Assembly: GCA_003576705.1 (NCBI GenBank)
Contig: QOZS01000023.1
Span: 17,169-81,168, forward strand
Direction: 5' to 3'
Source: Desertibaculum subflavum
Lineage (GTDB): Bacteria; Pseudomonadota; Alphaproteobacteria; Ferrovibrionales; Ferrovibrionaceae
DNA: 64,000 bases
The position numbers and the translations under genes are program-made. Positions 56,207 through 64,000 of this stretch are shown here, piece after piece. The stretch's first letter is position 1, and each line of letters begins with the position of its first letter. The notes beneath the pieces are model-generated. The model worked only from the letters and a program-made list of their open reading frames with translations. It did no database searches and was not told where the DNA came from.

Positions 56207-56274
56207 CGCTTTATCGTAGATTGGTCGGCCGCGGGATTGGTCAGGCGGGGCGGGAGGCGTCTATCATCGGCGGG

Positions 56275-57195
56275 ATGAATCGGCAAACCCTCTTGCGGCT
56301 CGGTACCCGCGGCTCCCCCCTGGCATTGGCGCAGGCGACCGAGGCGCGCGACCGCCTGCTCGCCGCCCATCCGGGGATCGGTCCGGGCGGCGTCGAGATC
56401 GTGACGTTCAAGACGACGGGCGATCGTATTCAGGACCGGCCGCTCGCCGAGGCGGGCGGCAAGGGGCTGTTCACCAAGGAACTGGAGGAGGCGCTGATCG
56501 ACGGCCGGATCGACATTGCCGTGCATTCGATGAAGGACATGCCGACCGTGCTGCCGCCCGGGCTGGTGATCGACTGCCTGCTCCCCCGCGAGGACCCGCG
56601 CGACGCATTGATCGGCGCCGCCGACAGCATCGGCAACCTGGCCCATGGCGCCGTGGTGGGCACCTCGTCGCTGCGCCGCCAGGCGCAGCTGCTGAGCCTG
56701 CGCCGCGATCTTCGCGTCGTCGGCCTGCGCGGCAATGTCGACACGCGGCTTCGCAAGGTGGCGGAGGGGGCGATCGAGGTCACGCTGCTGGCGATGGCGG
56801 GGCTCCGCCGGATTGACCGCGCCTCCGCCGGCAAGCCGGTTTCGCCCGACGAGATCCTCCCCGCGGTCGCGCAGGGCGCAATCGGCATCGAGCGGCGGGC
56901 CGATGATCCGGCGGTCGAGGCCCTGCTGGCGCCGCTCAATCACGCCGAGACCGCGGCGCGGGTGGCGGCGGAGCGCGCGATGCTGGCGGAGCTCGACGGC
57001 TCGTGCCGCACGCCGATCGCCGGCCTCGCCGAGATCGATGCCGATGGCACGTTGATGCTGCGCGCCGCGGTCTATGCGACCGATGGCAGTGCGGCCTGGA
57101 CGACGACGCGAGCGGGGGGCGCCGCCGACGCGGCGCGCCTTGGCGCCGATGCGGGACGTGAGCTGCGCATGCGCGCGGCGCGAGTGCTCGGCTGA
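56275..57195 (+). CDS. hemC: Hydroxymethylbilane synthase (porphobilinogen deaminase)
   Basis: The 306-residue protein starts LRLGTRGSPLALAQA and has the conserved KTTGDRIQD, AVHSMKDMP and the dipyrromethane-cofactor Cys in ELDGSCRTPIAG. It joins four porphobilinogens into hydroxymethylbilane in haem synthesis. Its stop overlaps the next start by one base (TGATG), coupling it to the HemD fusion. Confidence 0.97.
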   Translation: MNRQTLLRLGTRGSPLALAQATEARDRLLAAHPGIGPGGVEIVTFKTTGDRIQDRPLAEAGGKGLFTKELEEALIDGRIDIAVHSMKDMPTVLPPGLVIDCLLPREDPRDALIGAADSIGNLAHGAVVGTSSLRRQAQLLSLRRDLRVVGLRGNVDTRLRKVAEGAIEVTLLAMAGLRRIDRASAGKPVSPDEILPAVAQGAIGIERRADDPAVEALLAPLNHAETAARVAAERAMLAELDGSCRTPIAGLAEIDADGTLMLRAAVYATDGSAAWTTTRAGGAADAARLGADAGRELRMRAARVLG

Positions 57196-58991
57196 TGGCG
57201 CGGCTTCTAGTCACCCGGCCGATCGAGCAGGCCGAGGGCCTCGCCGAGTATCTGCGCGGCCTCGGCCATGAAATCCTGGTCGAGCCGATGCTGCGCATCC
57301 GCTTCCTCGACGAGGGATTGCCGCCGCTCGACGGCGTGCAGGCGCTGCTCCTGACCAGCCGGAACGGCGCGATCGCGCTGGCCCGCGCGACCGGACGCCG
57401 CGACCTCCGGCTGATCGCGGTCGGCGATGCCACGGCGGCCGAGGCCCAGACTGCCGGCTTTGCGCAGATCGAGAGCGCGCACGGCGATGCCGCTGCGCTC
57501 ATCGATTACGTGGCCCGCCATCTCCGTCCCGAGGACGGGATGCTGCTGCACATTTCCGGCTTCGACGTGGCCGTGGATGTCGCCGGCGCGCTGGCGGAGA
57601 AGGGCTTTCAGGCCGACCGCGCCGTGCTCTACGAGGCGGACGTGGCCGATGCCCTGACGCCGGCCTTGCGGACGGCGCTGGCCGAGCGGGCGATCGACGG
57701 CGTGCTGTTCCATTCGCCCCGTGCCGCCCGCACCTTTGCGGGACTGGTGGAGGATGCCGGTCTTGCGGCGCGGCTGCGCAGTGTCACGGCTTTCGCGCTG
57801 AGCCATCAGGTGGCGGAGGCGATCCGGCATCTCGACTGGCAGGCGATCCGGGTGGCCGAGGCGCCGAACGAGGCGGCGCTGCTGGCGCTGCTGGAAGTTC
57901 CGGTGGCTCTGGCCGGTCCACCGCCAGTGCCGCCGCCGGCGCCCAGAGTGTCGCGCCTGCCGGGCCTGTTCATGGCCGCGGTGATCGGGCTGATTGCCGG
58001 CGCGGCGGCGGCCTACGGCGTGGTGCGGTGGCTGGTGCCGGCAACGGCGACGATCGCGCCGGCGCCGGCCGCGACGCTCGACATACGTCCGCTGCAACAG
58101 CGGCTGGCCGAACTCGAACAGCGCCTGGCCGCCGCGCCGGCGCCGAATGCAGATGTCGACGCGCTGACAGGTCGCGTTGCGGCGCTGGAGGCGCGGCCGG
58201 CACCGGCCGATGCCTCGGCGCGGCTGGACCAGCTGGCGGAGCAGGTGAGGCAGCTGGAAGCGCGGCCGGCCGGCGGCCCCGGCGAAGCCGCCGCCGTCAC
58301 CGGCAGTGGCGATGTCGTGGAGCGTCTCGCCGCGCTCGAGCAGAAGGTGCAGAGCCTTGCCGAGCCGCAGGCTGTGCCGCCCGAGCTGTCGGAGCGCCTG
58401 GAGGCAGTCGAACGACAATCCAAGGCGGTTGCCGATCGTCTGGCCGCCGCCGCCCCGCCGGCCGGCGAGGCGCGGCGCGTCGCGCTGGTGCTCGGCGTCA
58501 ACGATCTCACCGAGCAAGTGATGTCCGGGCGCCCCTATGCGGAAGCGCTGGATCAGGTTGAAACCCTGCTCGGCGAGGAGAAGCCGCTTGCCGCGCCGCT
58601 GCAGAAGCAGGCCGGCACCGGTGTGCCGACGGTGGCCGCCCTGCGGCGCGAATTCGATGCCGTCGCCCGCGGCGTGATTGAGGCAGCGGCGGCGGGCGAG
58701 GGCGATCACTGGCTGGACCATGTGCGCGGCCGCCTGGCTTCGCTGTTCGTGCTGCGCCGGACCGGCGAGGTGCCGGGCGAAGCGCCGGACGCGGTGGTGG
58801 CCCGGGCGGAAGCGCGCCTGCAGGACGGCGACCTCGCGGGCGCCGTGGCAGAGATCGGCAAGCTGACCGGACGGGCGGGGGAGGCGGCCGCGGATTGGCT
58901 GCGCCCGGCGCAGGCGCGGCTCGACGCCGAGGCGGCGCTGGCGGCGCTCCGGCGCCGCACCTTCGAAATCGCCCGCGCCGGGCTCAGATGA
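57195..58991 (+). CDS. Uroporphyrinogen-III synthase fused to a mitofilin/Mic60-like protein
   Basis: The single open frame encodes 598 residues. Residues 1-235 are a HemD domain (LLVTRPIEQAEGLAEYL, LLLTSRNG, VLFHSPRAARTF), the enzyme that cyclises hydroxymethylbilane. A Pro-rich linker (about 240-252) and a membrane helix (about 257-280) follow, then a coiled-coil and Ala-rich stretch to about 440, and a mitofilin-type C-terminal domain. The last part corresponds to alphaproteobacterial Mic60, which is usually a separate gene after hemD and is homologous to the mitochondrial cristae protein. There is no stop or start codon break in the middle that I can see. It overlaps hemY by 4 bases. Confidence 0.88.
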   Translation: MARLLVTRPIEQAEGLAEYLRGLGHEILVEPMLRIRFLDEGLPPLDGVQALLLTSRNGAIALARATGRRDLRLIAVGDATAAEAQTAGFAQIESAHGDAAALIDYVARHLRPEDGMLLHISGFDVAVDVAGALAEKGFQADRAVLYEADVADALTPALRTALAERAIDGVLFHSPRAARTFAGLVEDAGLAARLRSVTAFALSHQVAEAIRHLDWQAIRVAEAPNEAALLALLEVPVALAGPPPVPPPAPRVSRLPGLFMAAVIGLIAGAAAAYGVVRWLVPATATIAPAPAATLDIRPLQQRLAELEQRLAAAPAPNADVDALTGRVAALEARPAPADASARLDQLAEQVRQLEARPAGGPGEAAAVTGSGDVVERLAALEQKVQSLAEPQAVPPELSERLEAVERQSKAVADRLAAAAPPAGEARRVALVLGVNDLTEQVMSGRPYAEALDQVETLLGEEKPLAAPLQKQAGTGVPTVAALRREFDAVARGVIEAAAAGEGDHWLDHVRGRLASLFVLRRTGEVPGEAPDAVVARAEARLQDGDLAGAVAEIGKLTGRAGEAAADWLRPAQARLDAEAALAALRRRTFEIARAGLR

Positions 58992-60364
58992 TCCGCCTGG
59001 TCCTTGCCGTCGTCGTCATGCTGGCGCTGTCGCTGGCGGCGGCGTGGCTGGCCGATCGGCCGGGCCGGCTGGTGCTGGACTGGAGCGGCTGGCGCTTCGA
59101 GACGAGCGTCGCCGCCATCCTGGCCGTTCTGGTCGTGCTCACCGTGCTCGCTGCGCTGCTGCATCGGATCTGGCTGTGGCTGCGCGACCGTCCCGGCGCG
59201 CTCGGCCGGTTCCGCGATCGTGGCCGGCGCCGCAAGGGCCTGGAAGCGCTGACCCGCGGGCTGGTCGCAGCGGCGGCCGGCGACACCCGCGACGCCGTCC
59301 GGCTGGCCGAATCGGCCGGCCGGCTGCTGGACGAGCCGGCGCTGAAACTGCTCCTGGCGGCGCAATCGGCCCAGATGACCGGCGACGACGTCCGGGCCGA
59401 ACGCGCCTTCAACATGATGCTGGAACGCCCGGATACCGAATTCCTGGGTCGTCGCGGGCTGCTGGTACTGGCCCGGCGGCGGCAGGATCTGGGCGCGGCG
59501 CTGGCGCATGCGCGGCGGGCGCATGCGCTGCGGCCGGGCACCGCCTGGGTATTGACCGAATTGATCGATCTGGAGGCGGCGGCGGGAAATTTCCCGGCCG
59601 CGGCCGATGCCGCCGCCCAGGCGGAGCGGCGCGGCGTGCTGCCGGGGCCCGAAGCGGCGCGGCTGCAGGCGACAGCGCTGGTCGAGCTGGCGCGCCGGGC
59701 CGAGGCCGAAGGCGATGCGAAGGAGGCGCTGCGCGCCAGCCTGCGGGCGCACGAGCTTGTTGCCGATTTCACGCCGGCCGTCACGCTGGCGGCGCGCCTC
59801 TTGCTGGCCCGCGGCAAGCGGCGCCGTGCAACGAGGCTGCTCACCGATGCCTGGGCCGCCGCACCGCATCCCGATATTGCGGAGGCATATCTCGATCTGG
59901 AGCCCGAGGCGGCGCCCGAGCGGCGCCGCGTTCGGGCGCAGGAACTGGCGGCGCTGCGGCCGGACGATCCGGAAAGCCGCCTGCTGCTGGCCCGCGCGGC
60001 GCTGGCCGCCGGCGACCTCAAGGCGGCACGGAACGAGATCGCGCCACTGGCCGGCGAGCAGGCGGAGCCCCGGGTCTGCCGCCTGATGGCCGAAATCGAC
60101 GAGGCCGAATACGGCGATGCGGCCTCGGCGCGGGACTGGCTGCGCCGCGCCGCTAACGCGCCGATCCGGGCGGCCTGGCGCTGCACCTCGTGCGGCTTTG
60201 CCACCCCGGCCTGGAGCGCGTTCTGCCCGGCTTGTGCGGCCTTCGGCGCCGTTGGCTGGAGCCTGCAGGCGCCTGCCGCCATGCGGCCGCCGCTGGTGAC
60301 GCTCGGCGCCGTGCCCTTGCCGCTGCATGGACCGGCGGCGCTGCCGCCGGTGCGTGGCGGATGA
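58988..60364 (+). CDS. HemY-like TPR membrane protein
   Basis: The 458-residue protein has two N-terminal membrane helices (about 3-21 and 37-60) and a long Ala/Leu/Arg-rich set of tetratricopeptide helices. It ends with a cysteine motif CTSCGFATPAWSAFCPAC that looks like a rubredoxin-type zinc ribbon. It is HemY in the sense of the alphaproteobacterial haem cluster (COG3898), not protoporphyrinogen oxidase. The ATG overlaps the HemD-Mic60 stop (ATGA). It and Mic60 may act together at the inner membrane; this is inference. Confidence 0.9.
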   Translation: MIRLVLAVVVMLALSLAAAWLADRPGRLVLDWSGWRFETSVAAILAVLVVLTVLAALLHRIWLWLRDRPGALGRFRDRGRRRKGLEALTRGLVAAAAGDTRDAVRLAESAGRLLDEPALKLLLAAQSAQMTGDDVRAERAFNMMLERPDTEFLGRRGLLVLARRRQDLGAALAHARRAHALRPGTAWVLTELIDLEAAAGNFPAAADAAAQAERRGVLPGPEAARLQATALVELARRAEAEGDAKEALRASLRAHELVADFTPAVTLAARLLLARGKRRRATRLLTDAWAAAPHPDIAEAYLDLEPEAAPERRRVRAQELAALRPDDPESRLLLARAALAAGDLKAARNEIAPLAGEQAEPRVCRLMAEIDEAEYGDAASARDWLRRAANAPIRAAWRCTSCGFATPAWSAFCPACAAFGAVGWSLQAPAAMRPPLVTLGAVPLPLHGPAALPPVRGG

Positions 60365-60426
60365 ACTCCCGTATCGGCATTGCGTTTGCAAGATAGAAGG
60401 CGAACGGAGACGCAGAGAATGCGCCG

Positions 60427-61134
60427 ATGACGGAAAAGCGATCGGGGTCCGGATTCAGGTCGTCAGGCCGCTACGTCCTGATCGGCGTGCTGACCGCGGC
60501 GCCGCTGGCGATCACCTGGTTCATCTTCGATTTCCTGTTCCGCCAGCTCTCCGATTTCGGACGTCCGCTGGTCGCCGCGGCGGCATTCGAGCTCGCGCCC
60601 GACCAGCCGGCCATCGCCGCCTGGCTCGACAACGAGACTTTCCTGTCCGTTCTGGCGGCGCTCGCGACACTGTGCCTGCTCTGGCTGCTCGGCTGGATGA
60701 CCACGCGCATGGTCGGGCAGCGGATGATCCGGACCTTCGAGCGACTGATCGGCCTCATCCCCTTCGTCGATCAGGTCTACCACGCCACCAAGCGGTTCCT
60801 GACCGTGGCGAGCACATCGAGCGGCAGCGGCGAGCGCCGCGTCGTGCTGATCAATTTCCCTTCGGCCGAGATGAAGACCATCGGGCTCGTCACCAAGATC
60901 CTGAAGGACCGGGATACGGGGGAGGAGTTGGCCGCCATCTATGTGCCGACCGCGCCCAATCCGACTTCGGGCTATATCGAGATCGTCCCGGTGCGCGACG
61001 TCACCTTCACCGATTGGACCTTCGACCAGGCCATGGCTTTCGTGGTCACCGGCGGCTCCAATGCGCCCGATACCATCGCCTACGGCAAGATAGGCGGCCC
61101 GGCCTCATCGGTGACCGGCCCGCCGACGCGGTGA
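60427..61134 (+). CDS. DUF502 family membrane protein
   Basis: The 235-residue protein has two membrane helices (about 16-38 and 68-90) and the DUF502 core with LIPFVDQVYHATKRF, VVLINFP and PTAPNPTSGYIEIVPVRDV. The function of the family is unknown. It lies 62 bases after hemY on the same strand and is convergent with the MaoC genes, 35 bases away. Confidence 0.9.
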   Translation: MTEKRSGSGFRSSGRYVLIGVLTAAPLAITWFIFDFLFRQLSDFGRPLVAAAAFELAPDQPAIAAWLDNETFLSVLAALATLCLLWLLGWMTTRMVGQRMIRTFERLIGLIPFVDQVYHATKRFLTVASTSSGSGERRVVLINFPSAEMKTIGLVTKILKDRDTGEELAAIYVPTAPNPTSGYIEIVPVRDVTFTDWTFDQAMAFVVTGGSNAPDTIAYGKIGGPASSVTGPPTR

Positions 61135-61169
61135 GCGACAAGCGCAAGCGGCCCATTGCGGGCTCTCGC

Positions 61170-61613
61170 TCAGGCGGGTCGGCGGCGATACAGGGCGATC
61201 GAAGTCAGCGACATCACGACCTCGTCCCGCTGGTTCAGGCATTCGGTGGTGAATCGCACGCTGCCGATGTCCGGGCGGCGCTGCGACGGTGCCTTGTCCA
61301 GAACGGTGGAGCGCACGCGGAGCGTGTCGCCGGGGCGCACCGGCACCCGCCAGCGCAGGTCGTCGAAGCCGGGCGAGCCGATCGAGGCGGCCGTGCCGAC
61401 GAAGCTGTCCACCATCAGGCGCATCGCCATGGAGGCGGTGTGCCAGCCGCTCGCCACCAGGCCGCCGAAGATGCTGTCCTTCGCCGCTACGGCGTCGAGA
61501 TGGAAGTATTGTGGATCGAACTCGCGGGCGAAGGCGATGATCTCTTCCGCCGTCACCGTCTTGCTGCCGGTCTCGCGCACGGTGCCGGGCTGGACATCCT
61601 CGAAGAAGATCAT
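61170..61613 (-). CDS. MaoC-like (R)-hydratase, second copy
   Basis: The 147-residue hot-dog-fold protein has the catalytic region FDPQYFHLD and the following GGLVASGWHTASMAMRLMVD. It is similar to the upstream copy and may derive from a duplication. (R)-specific enoyl-CoA hydratases of this type give (R)-3-hydroxyacyl-CoA, which could feed the PHA synthases in this window. The ATG overlaps the stop of the first copy by 4 bases. Confidence 0.9.
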   Translation of the reverse strand: MIFFEDVQPGTVRETGSKTVTAEEIIAFAREFDPQYFHLDAVAAKDSIFGGLVASGWHTASMAMRLMVDSFVGTAASIGSPGFDDLRWRVPVRPGDTLRVRSTVLDKAPSQRRPDIGSVRFTTECLNQRDEVVMSLTSIALYRRRPA

Positions 61614-62083
61614 GCCGCGGCTCCCGCCGGCCGGCGCGGAAACAGGCCTTTGCTCCGCATGGTCAGGACCATCTCGCCGGCCTGGTTGCTGAGCTCGTGG
61701 CGGACGATGAGCAGCCCGCGATCGGGCTTCGTTCGCGACGCGCGCGCCTCCAGGACGATAAGCCTCAGCGAAATGGTGTCGCCCGGCCGCACCGGCTTCA
61801 GCCAGCGCAGTTCGTCGATGCCGGGTGAGCCGAGGCTGGGTGCGCGCGTCGCCAGCAGGCCGTCGACGAACAGGCGCATGACCATCGAGGCGGTATGCCA
61901 GCCGCTGGCGATCAGTCCGCCATAGGGATAGCTCTTCGCCGCCTCTTCATCGATGTGAAAGGGCTGGGGATCGAAGGCCGTGGCGAAGCGGACGATTTCC
62001 TCCTTCGTCACCGTGCGGCGGCCGAGCTCGAATTCCTGCCCGGCGCGGAAGTCGTCCCAGTAGAGCCTCGTCTCCGAGGTCAT
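61610..62083 (-). CDS. MaoC-like (R)-hydratase, first copy
   Basis: The 157-residue protein starts at the ATG at 62083; a GTG at 62095 overlapping the ychF stop is the alternative. The hydratase dyad sits in FDPQPFHID and GGLIASGWHTASMVMRLFVD follows. It pairs with the second copy in a tightly coupled arrangement, perhaps giving a two-subunit enzyme. The acyl-CoA specificity is not determinable. Confidence 0.9.
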   Translation of the reverse strand: MTSETRLYWDDFRAGQEFELGRRTVTKEEIVRFATAFDPQPFHIDEEAAKSYPYGGLIASGWHTASMVMRLFVDGLLATRAPSLGSPGIDELRWLKPVRPGDTISLRLIVLEARASRTKPDRGLLIVRHELSNQAGEMVLTMRSKGLFPRRPAGAAA

Positions 62084-62091
62084 CCCGCGGC

Positions 62092-63192
62092 TCACGCGTT
62101 GAAGCGGAAATGGACCACGTCGCCGTCCTGCACGACGTAGTCGCGGCCCTCGAGGCGGAACTTGCCGGCTTCCTTGGCACCCGCCTCGCCGTTGCCGGCG
62201 ACGTAGTCGCCATAGGCGATCACCTCGGCGCGGATGAAGCCGCGTTCGAAATCGGTGTGGATGACGCCCGCGGCTTCCGGTGCCTTGGCGCCCTGGCGCA
62301 CGGTCCAGGCGCGCGCCTCCTTCGGACCGACGGTGAAGAAGGTAATCAGCCCGAGCAGGTCATAGCCGGCGCGGATCAGGCGGGCGAGACCGGTCTCCGT
62401 CAAGCCGAGATCGGCAAGAAAGACCTGGCGTTCCTCCGGATCGGTCAGCTGCGCCACTTCGGCCTCGATGGCGGCCGAGATCACGACGACGCCGGCCTTC
62501 TCCGCCTTCGCCTTTTCCGTCACTCGTTCGGTGTGCCGGTTGCCGCTGGCCGCCGAAGCTTCCTCCACATTGCAGACATAGAGAACCGGCTTGGCGGTGA
62601 GCAGCTGCAGCTCCCTGAACGCCTTCGCCTCGGCGGCATCCACTGCGACGGTGCGGGCCGGCTTGCCGGCGCGCAGCACCTCCAGCACCTTCTGCATCAG
62701 CGCGAGACGCATCTTGGAATCCTCGTCGCCCCCGCGCGCCTTCTTGGTCGCGGCGTCGACGCGGCGCTCGATCGAATCGAGATCGGCCAGCATCAGCTCG
62801 GTCTCGACCGTTTCGGCATCGGCGATCGGGTCGACCCGGCCCTCGACATGGGTGATGTCGGTGCCCTCGAAGCACCGCAGCACGTGGCAGACGGCGTCGA
62901 CCTCGCGGATATGGGCCAGGAACTGGTTGCCGAGGCCTTCGCCCTGGGAGGCGCCGCGCACCAGTCCGGCGATGTCGACGAAGCCGATCTGGGTCGGGAT
63001 GACCTGTGCCGACTTGCCGACGCGGGCCAGGGTGTCGAGCCGTGCATCCGGCACGTTCACCACGCCGGAATTCGGCTCGATGGTGCAGAACGGATAGTTC
63101 GCGGCTTCGGCCGCCGCGGTCTGCGTCAGCGCGTTGAACAGGGTCGACTTGCCGACATTCGGCAGGCCGACGATACCGCACTTGAATCCCAC
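62092..63192 (-). CDS. ychF: Redox-regulated ATPase/GTPase YchF (Obg family)
   Basis: The 366-residue protein has G1 GLPNVGKSTLFNALTQ, the G3 region VDIAGLVRGASQGEGLGNQFL with the YchF-specific sequence, and a C-terminal TGS-like domain ending DYVVQDGDVVHFRFNA. YchF/OLA1 binds ATP in preference to GTP and associates with ribosomes. It follows pth after one base, a common bacterial pairing. Confidence 0.97.
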   Translation of the reverse strand: MGFKCGIVGLPNVGKSTLFNALTQTAAAEAANYPFCTIEPNSGVVNVPDARLDTLARVGKSAQVIPTQIGFVDIAGLVRGASQGEGLGNQFLAHIREVDAVCHVLRCFEGTDITHVEGRVDPIADAETVETELMLADLDSIERRVDAATKKARGGDEDSKMRLALMQKVLEVLRAGKPARTVAVDAAEAKAFRELQLLTAKPVLYVCNVEEASAASGNRHTERVTEKAKAEKAGVVVISAAIEAEVAQLTDPEERQVFLADLGLTETGLARLIRAGYDLLGLITFFTVGPKEARAWTVRQGAKAPEAAGVIHTDFERGFIRAEVIAYGDYVAGNGEAGAKEAGKFRLEGRDYVVQDGDVVHFRFNA

Positions 63193-63193
63193 G

Positions 63194-63844
63194 CTAGGTC
63201 TCCTCGGCCTGATTTGCCCCGGCCTGGCTTGAGCCGGCCTGGCTTGACCCGGGTGGTGCCGGCTTCTTCGGCTTCGGCGGCGCGATCAGCGTGCCGACTC
63301 GCGAGGCGAAGGCGGCGTCCTTGCCCTCCGCCAGAAGCGGCGAGGCCTCGGCGATCGCCGCCAGCAGCGGGTCGAGCCAGGCATGCTCCGCCTTGGCAAA
63401 GTCGTTCAGCACCCAGGCCAGCACCTTGTCGCGCTCGCCCGGATGGCCGATACCGAGCCGGCAGCGCCGATAGTCCGGCCCGACATGCGCGTCGAGCGAG
63501 CGCAGCCCATTGTGGCCCGCATGTCCGCCACCGGCCTTCATGCGCAGCTTGCCGGCCGCGAGGTCGAGTTCGTCATGGAACACCACGATGTCCTCGGGCG
63601 GAATCTTCAAATATCGCGCCGCCTCGCCCACCGCTTCCCCGGACAGGTTCATATAGGTCAACGGCTTCAGAATCAGGCTGCGCCGGCCGCCCAGCTGGCC
63701 TTCGGCGACGAGGCCCTTGAACCGCGTGCGCGGCGCGGCGAACCGCTGCTTCGCGGCAATTGCATCGACCGCCATGAAGCCGATGTTGTGACGGTTGCGC
63801 ATATGTTCCGGCCCGGGATTGCCGAGCCCGACGAGAAGCAGCAT
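63194..63844 (-). CDS. pth: Peptidyl-tRNA hydrolase
   Basis: The 216-residue protein starts LLLVGLGNPGPEHMRNRHNIGF, with the catalytic His in that stretch, and shows KPLTYMNLSGEAV and the Asp region VVFHDELDLAAGKLRMK, GGGHAGHNGLRS. It frees tRNA from peptidyl-tRNA. The C-terminal tail after about residue 190 is a low-complexity repeat (PKPKKPAPPGSSQAG) longer than in E. coli. It lies between the presumed rplY and ychF. Confidence 0.96.
   Translation of the reverse strand: MLLLVGLGNPGPEHMRNRHNIGFMAVDAIAAKQRFAAPRTRFKGLVAEGQLGGRRSLILKPLTYMNLSGEAVGEAARYLKIPPEDIVVFHDELDLAAGKLRMKAGGGHAGHNGLRSLDAHVGPDYRRCRLGIGHPGERDKVLAWVLNDFAKAEHAWLDPLLAAIAEASPLLAEGKDAAFASRVGTLIAPPKPKKPAPPGSSQAGSSQAGANQAEET
63206..63250 (-). 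repeat. Three 15-base tandem repeats in the pth 3' end
   Basis: Three copies of a 15-base unit lie at 63206-63220, 63221-63235 and 63236-63250. The last two differ by one base; the first is more diverged. They encode a repeated five-residue unit of the GSSQA type near the Pth C-terminus. Confidence 0.7.
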
Positions 63845-63869
63845 GGCTGTGCCCGATCAGGAAGCCCGG

Positions 63870-63898
63870 GCCCGTGCCGCCGATTCGGCGGCACGGGC
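63870..63898 (-). terminator. Hairpin between rplY and pth, possible terminator or attenuator
   Basis: A perfect 13-bp GC stem (GCCCGTGCCGCCG with CGGCGGCACGGGC) has a 3-base loop. It lies 13 bases after the rplY stop and 26 before the pth ATG. No T run follows, so it may attenuate or stabilise the mRNA rather than terminate transcription. Confidence 0.4.
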
Positions 63899-63911
63899 GC
63901 TGGGCAGACGG

Positions 63912-64000
63912 TCAGCCCTTCTTGCCACCACCACCGGCCGGCGCCTTGGCCGGCGCGGCGGCGGCCGCGGCGGGCGCCTTGCCGCCGGGGGCGGCGGCGG
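63912..64000 (-). CDS. rplY: Probable 50S ribosomal protein L25/Ctc, C-terminal end (cut by the window edge)
   Basis: Only 28 codons and the stop are visible. They encode an Ala/Pro/Gly/Lys-rich tail (APAKAPAGGGGKKG) like the low-complexity end of long L25 proteins. The position directly before pth and ychF is the usual place of rplY in alphaproteobacteria. No conserved L25 domain is inside the window, so the name depends on synteny. Confidence 0.6.
   Translation of the reverse strand, partial: AAAPGGKAPAAAAAAPAKAPAGGGGKKG

Overview
The window is a GC-rich, densely packed chromosomal segment with no mobile element, integrase, phage gene or CRISPR array. Many genes overlap by 1-4 bases (ATGA, TGATG, GTGA) and run in long same-strand operons. 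Gene content and order (xseB-ispA-dxs, purEK, serC-serA, leuCDB, rplY-pth-ychF, hemC-hemD-mic60-hemY beside tsaD, a class I PHA synthase, a FixG/H/I/S-type cbb3 oxidase cluster) point to an alphaproteobacterium, probably of the Rhodospirillales or a relative. This is inference from synteny and motifs; no database was searched.

Region 1 (1-15,900) is respiratory and signalling. It opens with the 5' part of a chemotaxis receptor. A minus-strand operon follows: Crp-family regulator, SDR dehydrogenase, YbgE-like membrane protein and SCO1 copper chaperone. Divergent from it is a FecR-domain protein with a CHASE2 class III nucleotide cyclase. Next is the complete ccoNOQP-ccoGHIS operon for the high-affinity cbb3 oxidase, with an extra 62-residue membrane protein at its end. 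A perfect FNR/FixK-type palindrome lies between ccoN and a divergent pair of membrane-protein genes (DUF2189 and TauE/SafE-like).

Region 2 (15,900-35,400) is mostly biosynthesis. On the plus strand are leuCDB (leucine), xseB-ispA-dxs (isoprenoids) and an EamA transporter. On the minus strand, purE-purK run into two class V aminotransferases separated by an aldo/keto reductase. A PAS sensor kinase, a lipoprotein truncated haemoglobin and a lone ParA ATPase precede serC-serA and an OmpR-family regulator.

Region 3 (35,400-45,600) centres on polyhydroxyalkanoate storage. An AT-rich 395-base gap with strong hairpins precedes phaC1. After a TIM-barrel amidohydrolase comes a minus-strand unit (Lon-like protease, universal stress protein, EEP-family nuclease/phosphatase) divergent from a second PHA synthase. 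A near-perfect FNR/FixK box sits between the two directions. Its distance to the Lon-like start matches that of the ccoN box, suggesting that low oxygen co-regulates respiration, stress response and carbon storage. An unrecognised 134-residue helical protein follows phaC2.

Region 4 (45,600-64,000) holds glucokinase, a dihydroorotase-like amidohydrolase, tRNA-Gln, the lactate-utilisation operon lutABC continuing into smr and an XRE regulator, a fatty acid desaturase, a DsbA-like oxidoreductase and a GntR regulator. The haem cluster follows, in which HemD is fused to a mitofilin/Mic60 domain, then hemY and a DUF502 protein. A minus-strand unit of rplY (partial), pth, ychF and two MaoC hydratases closes the window.
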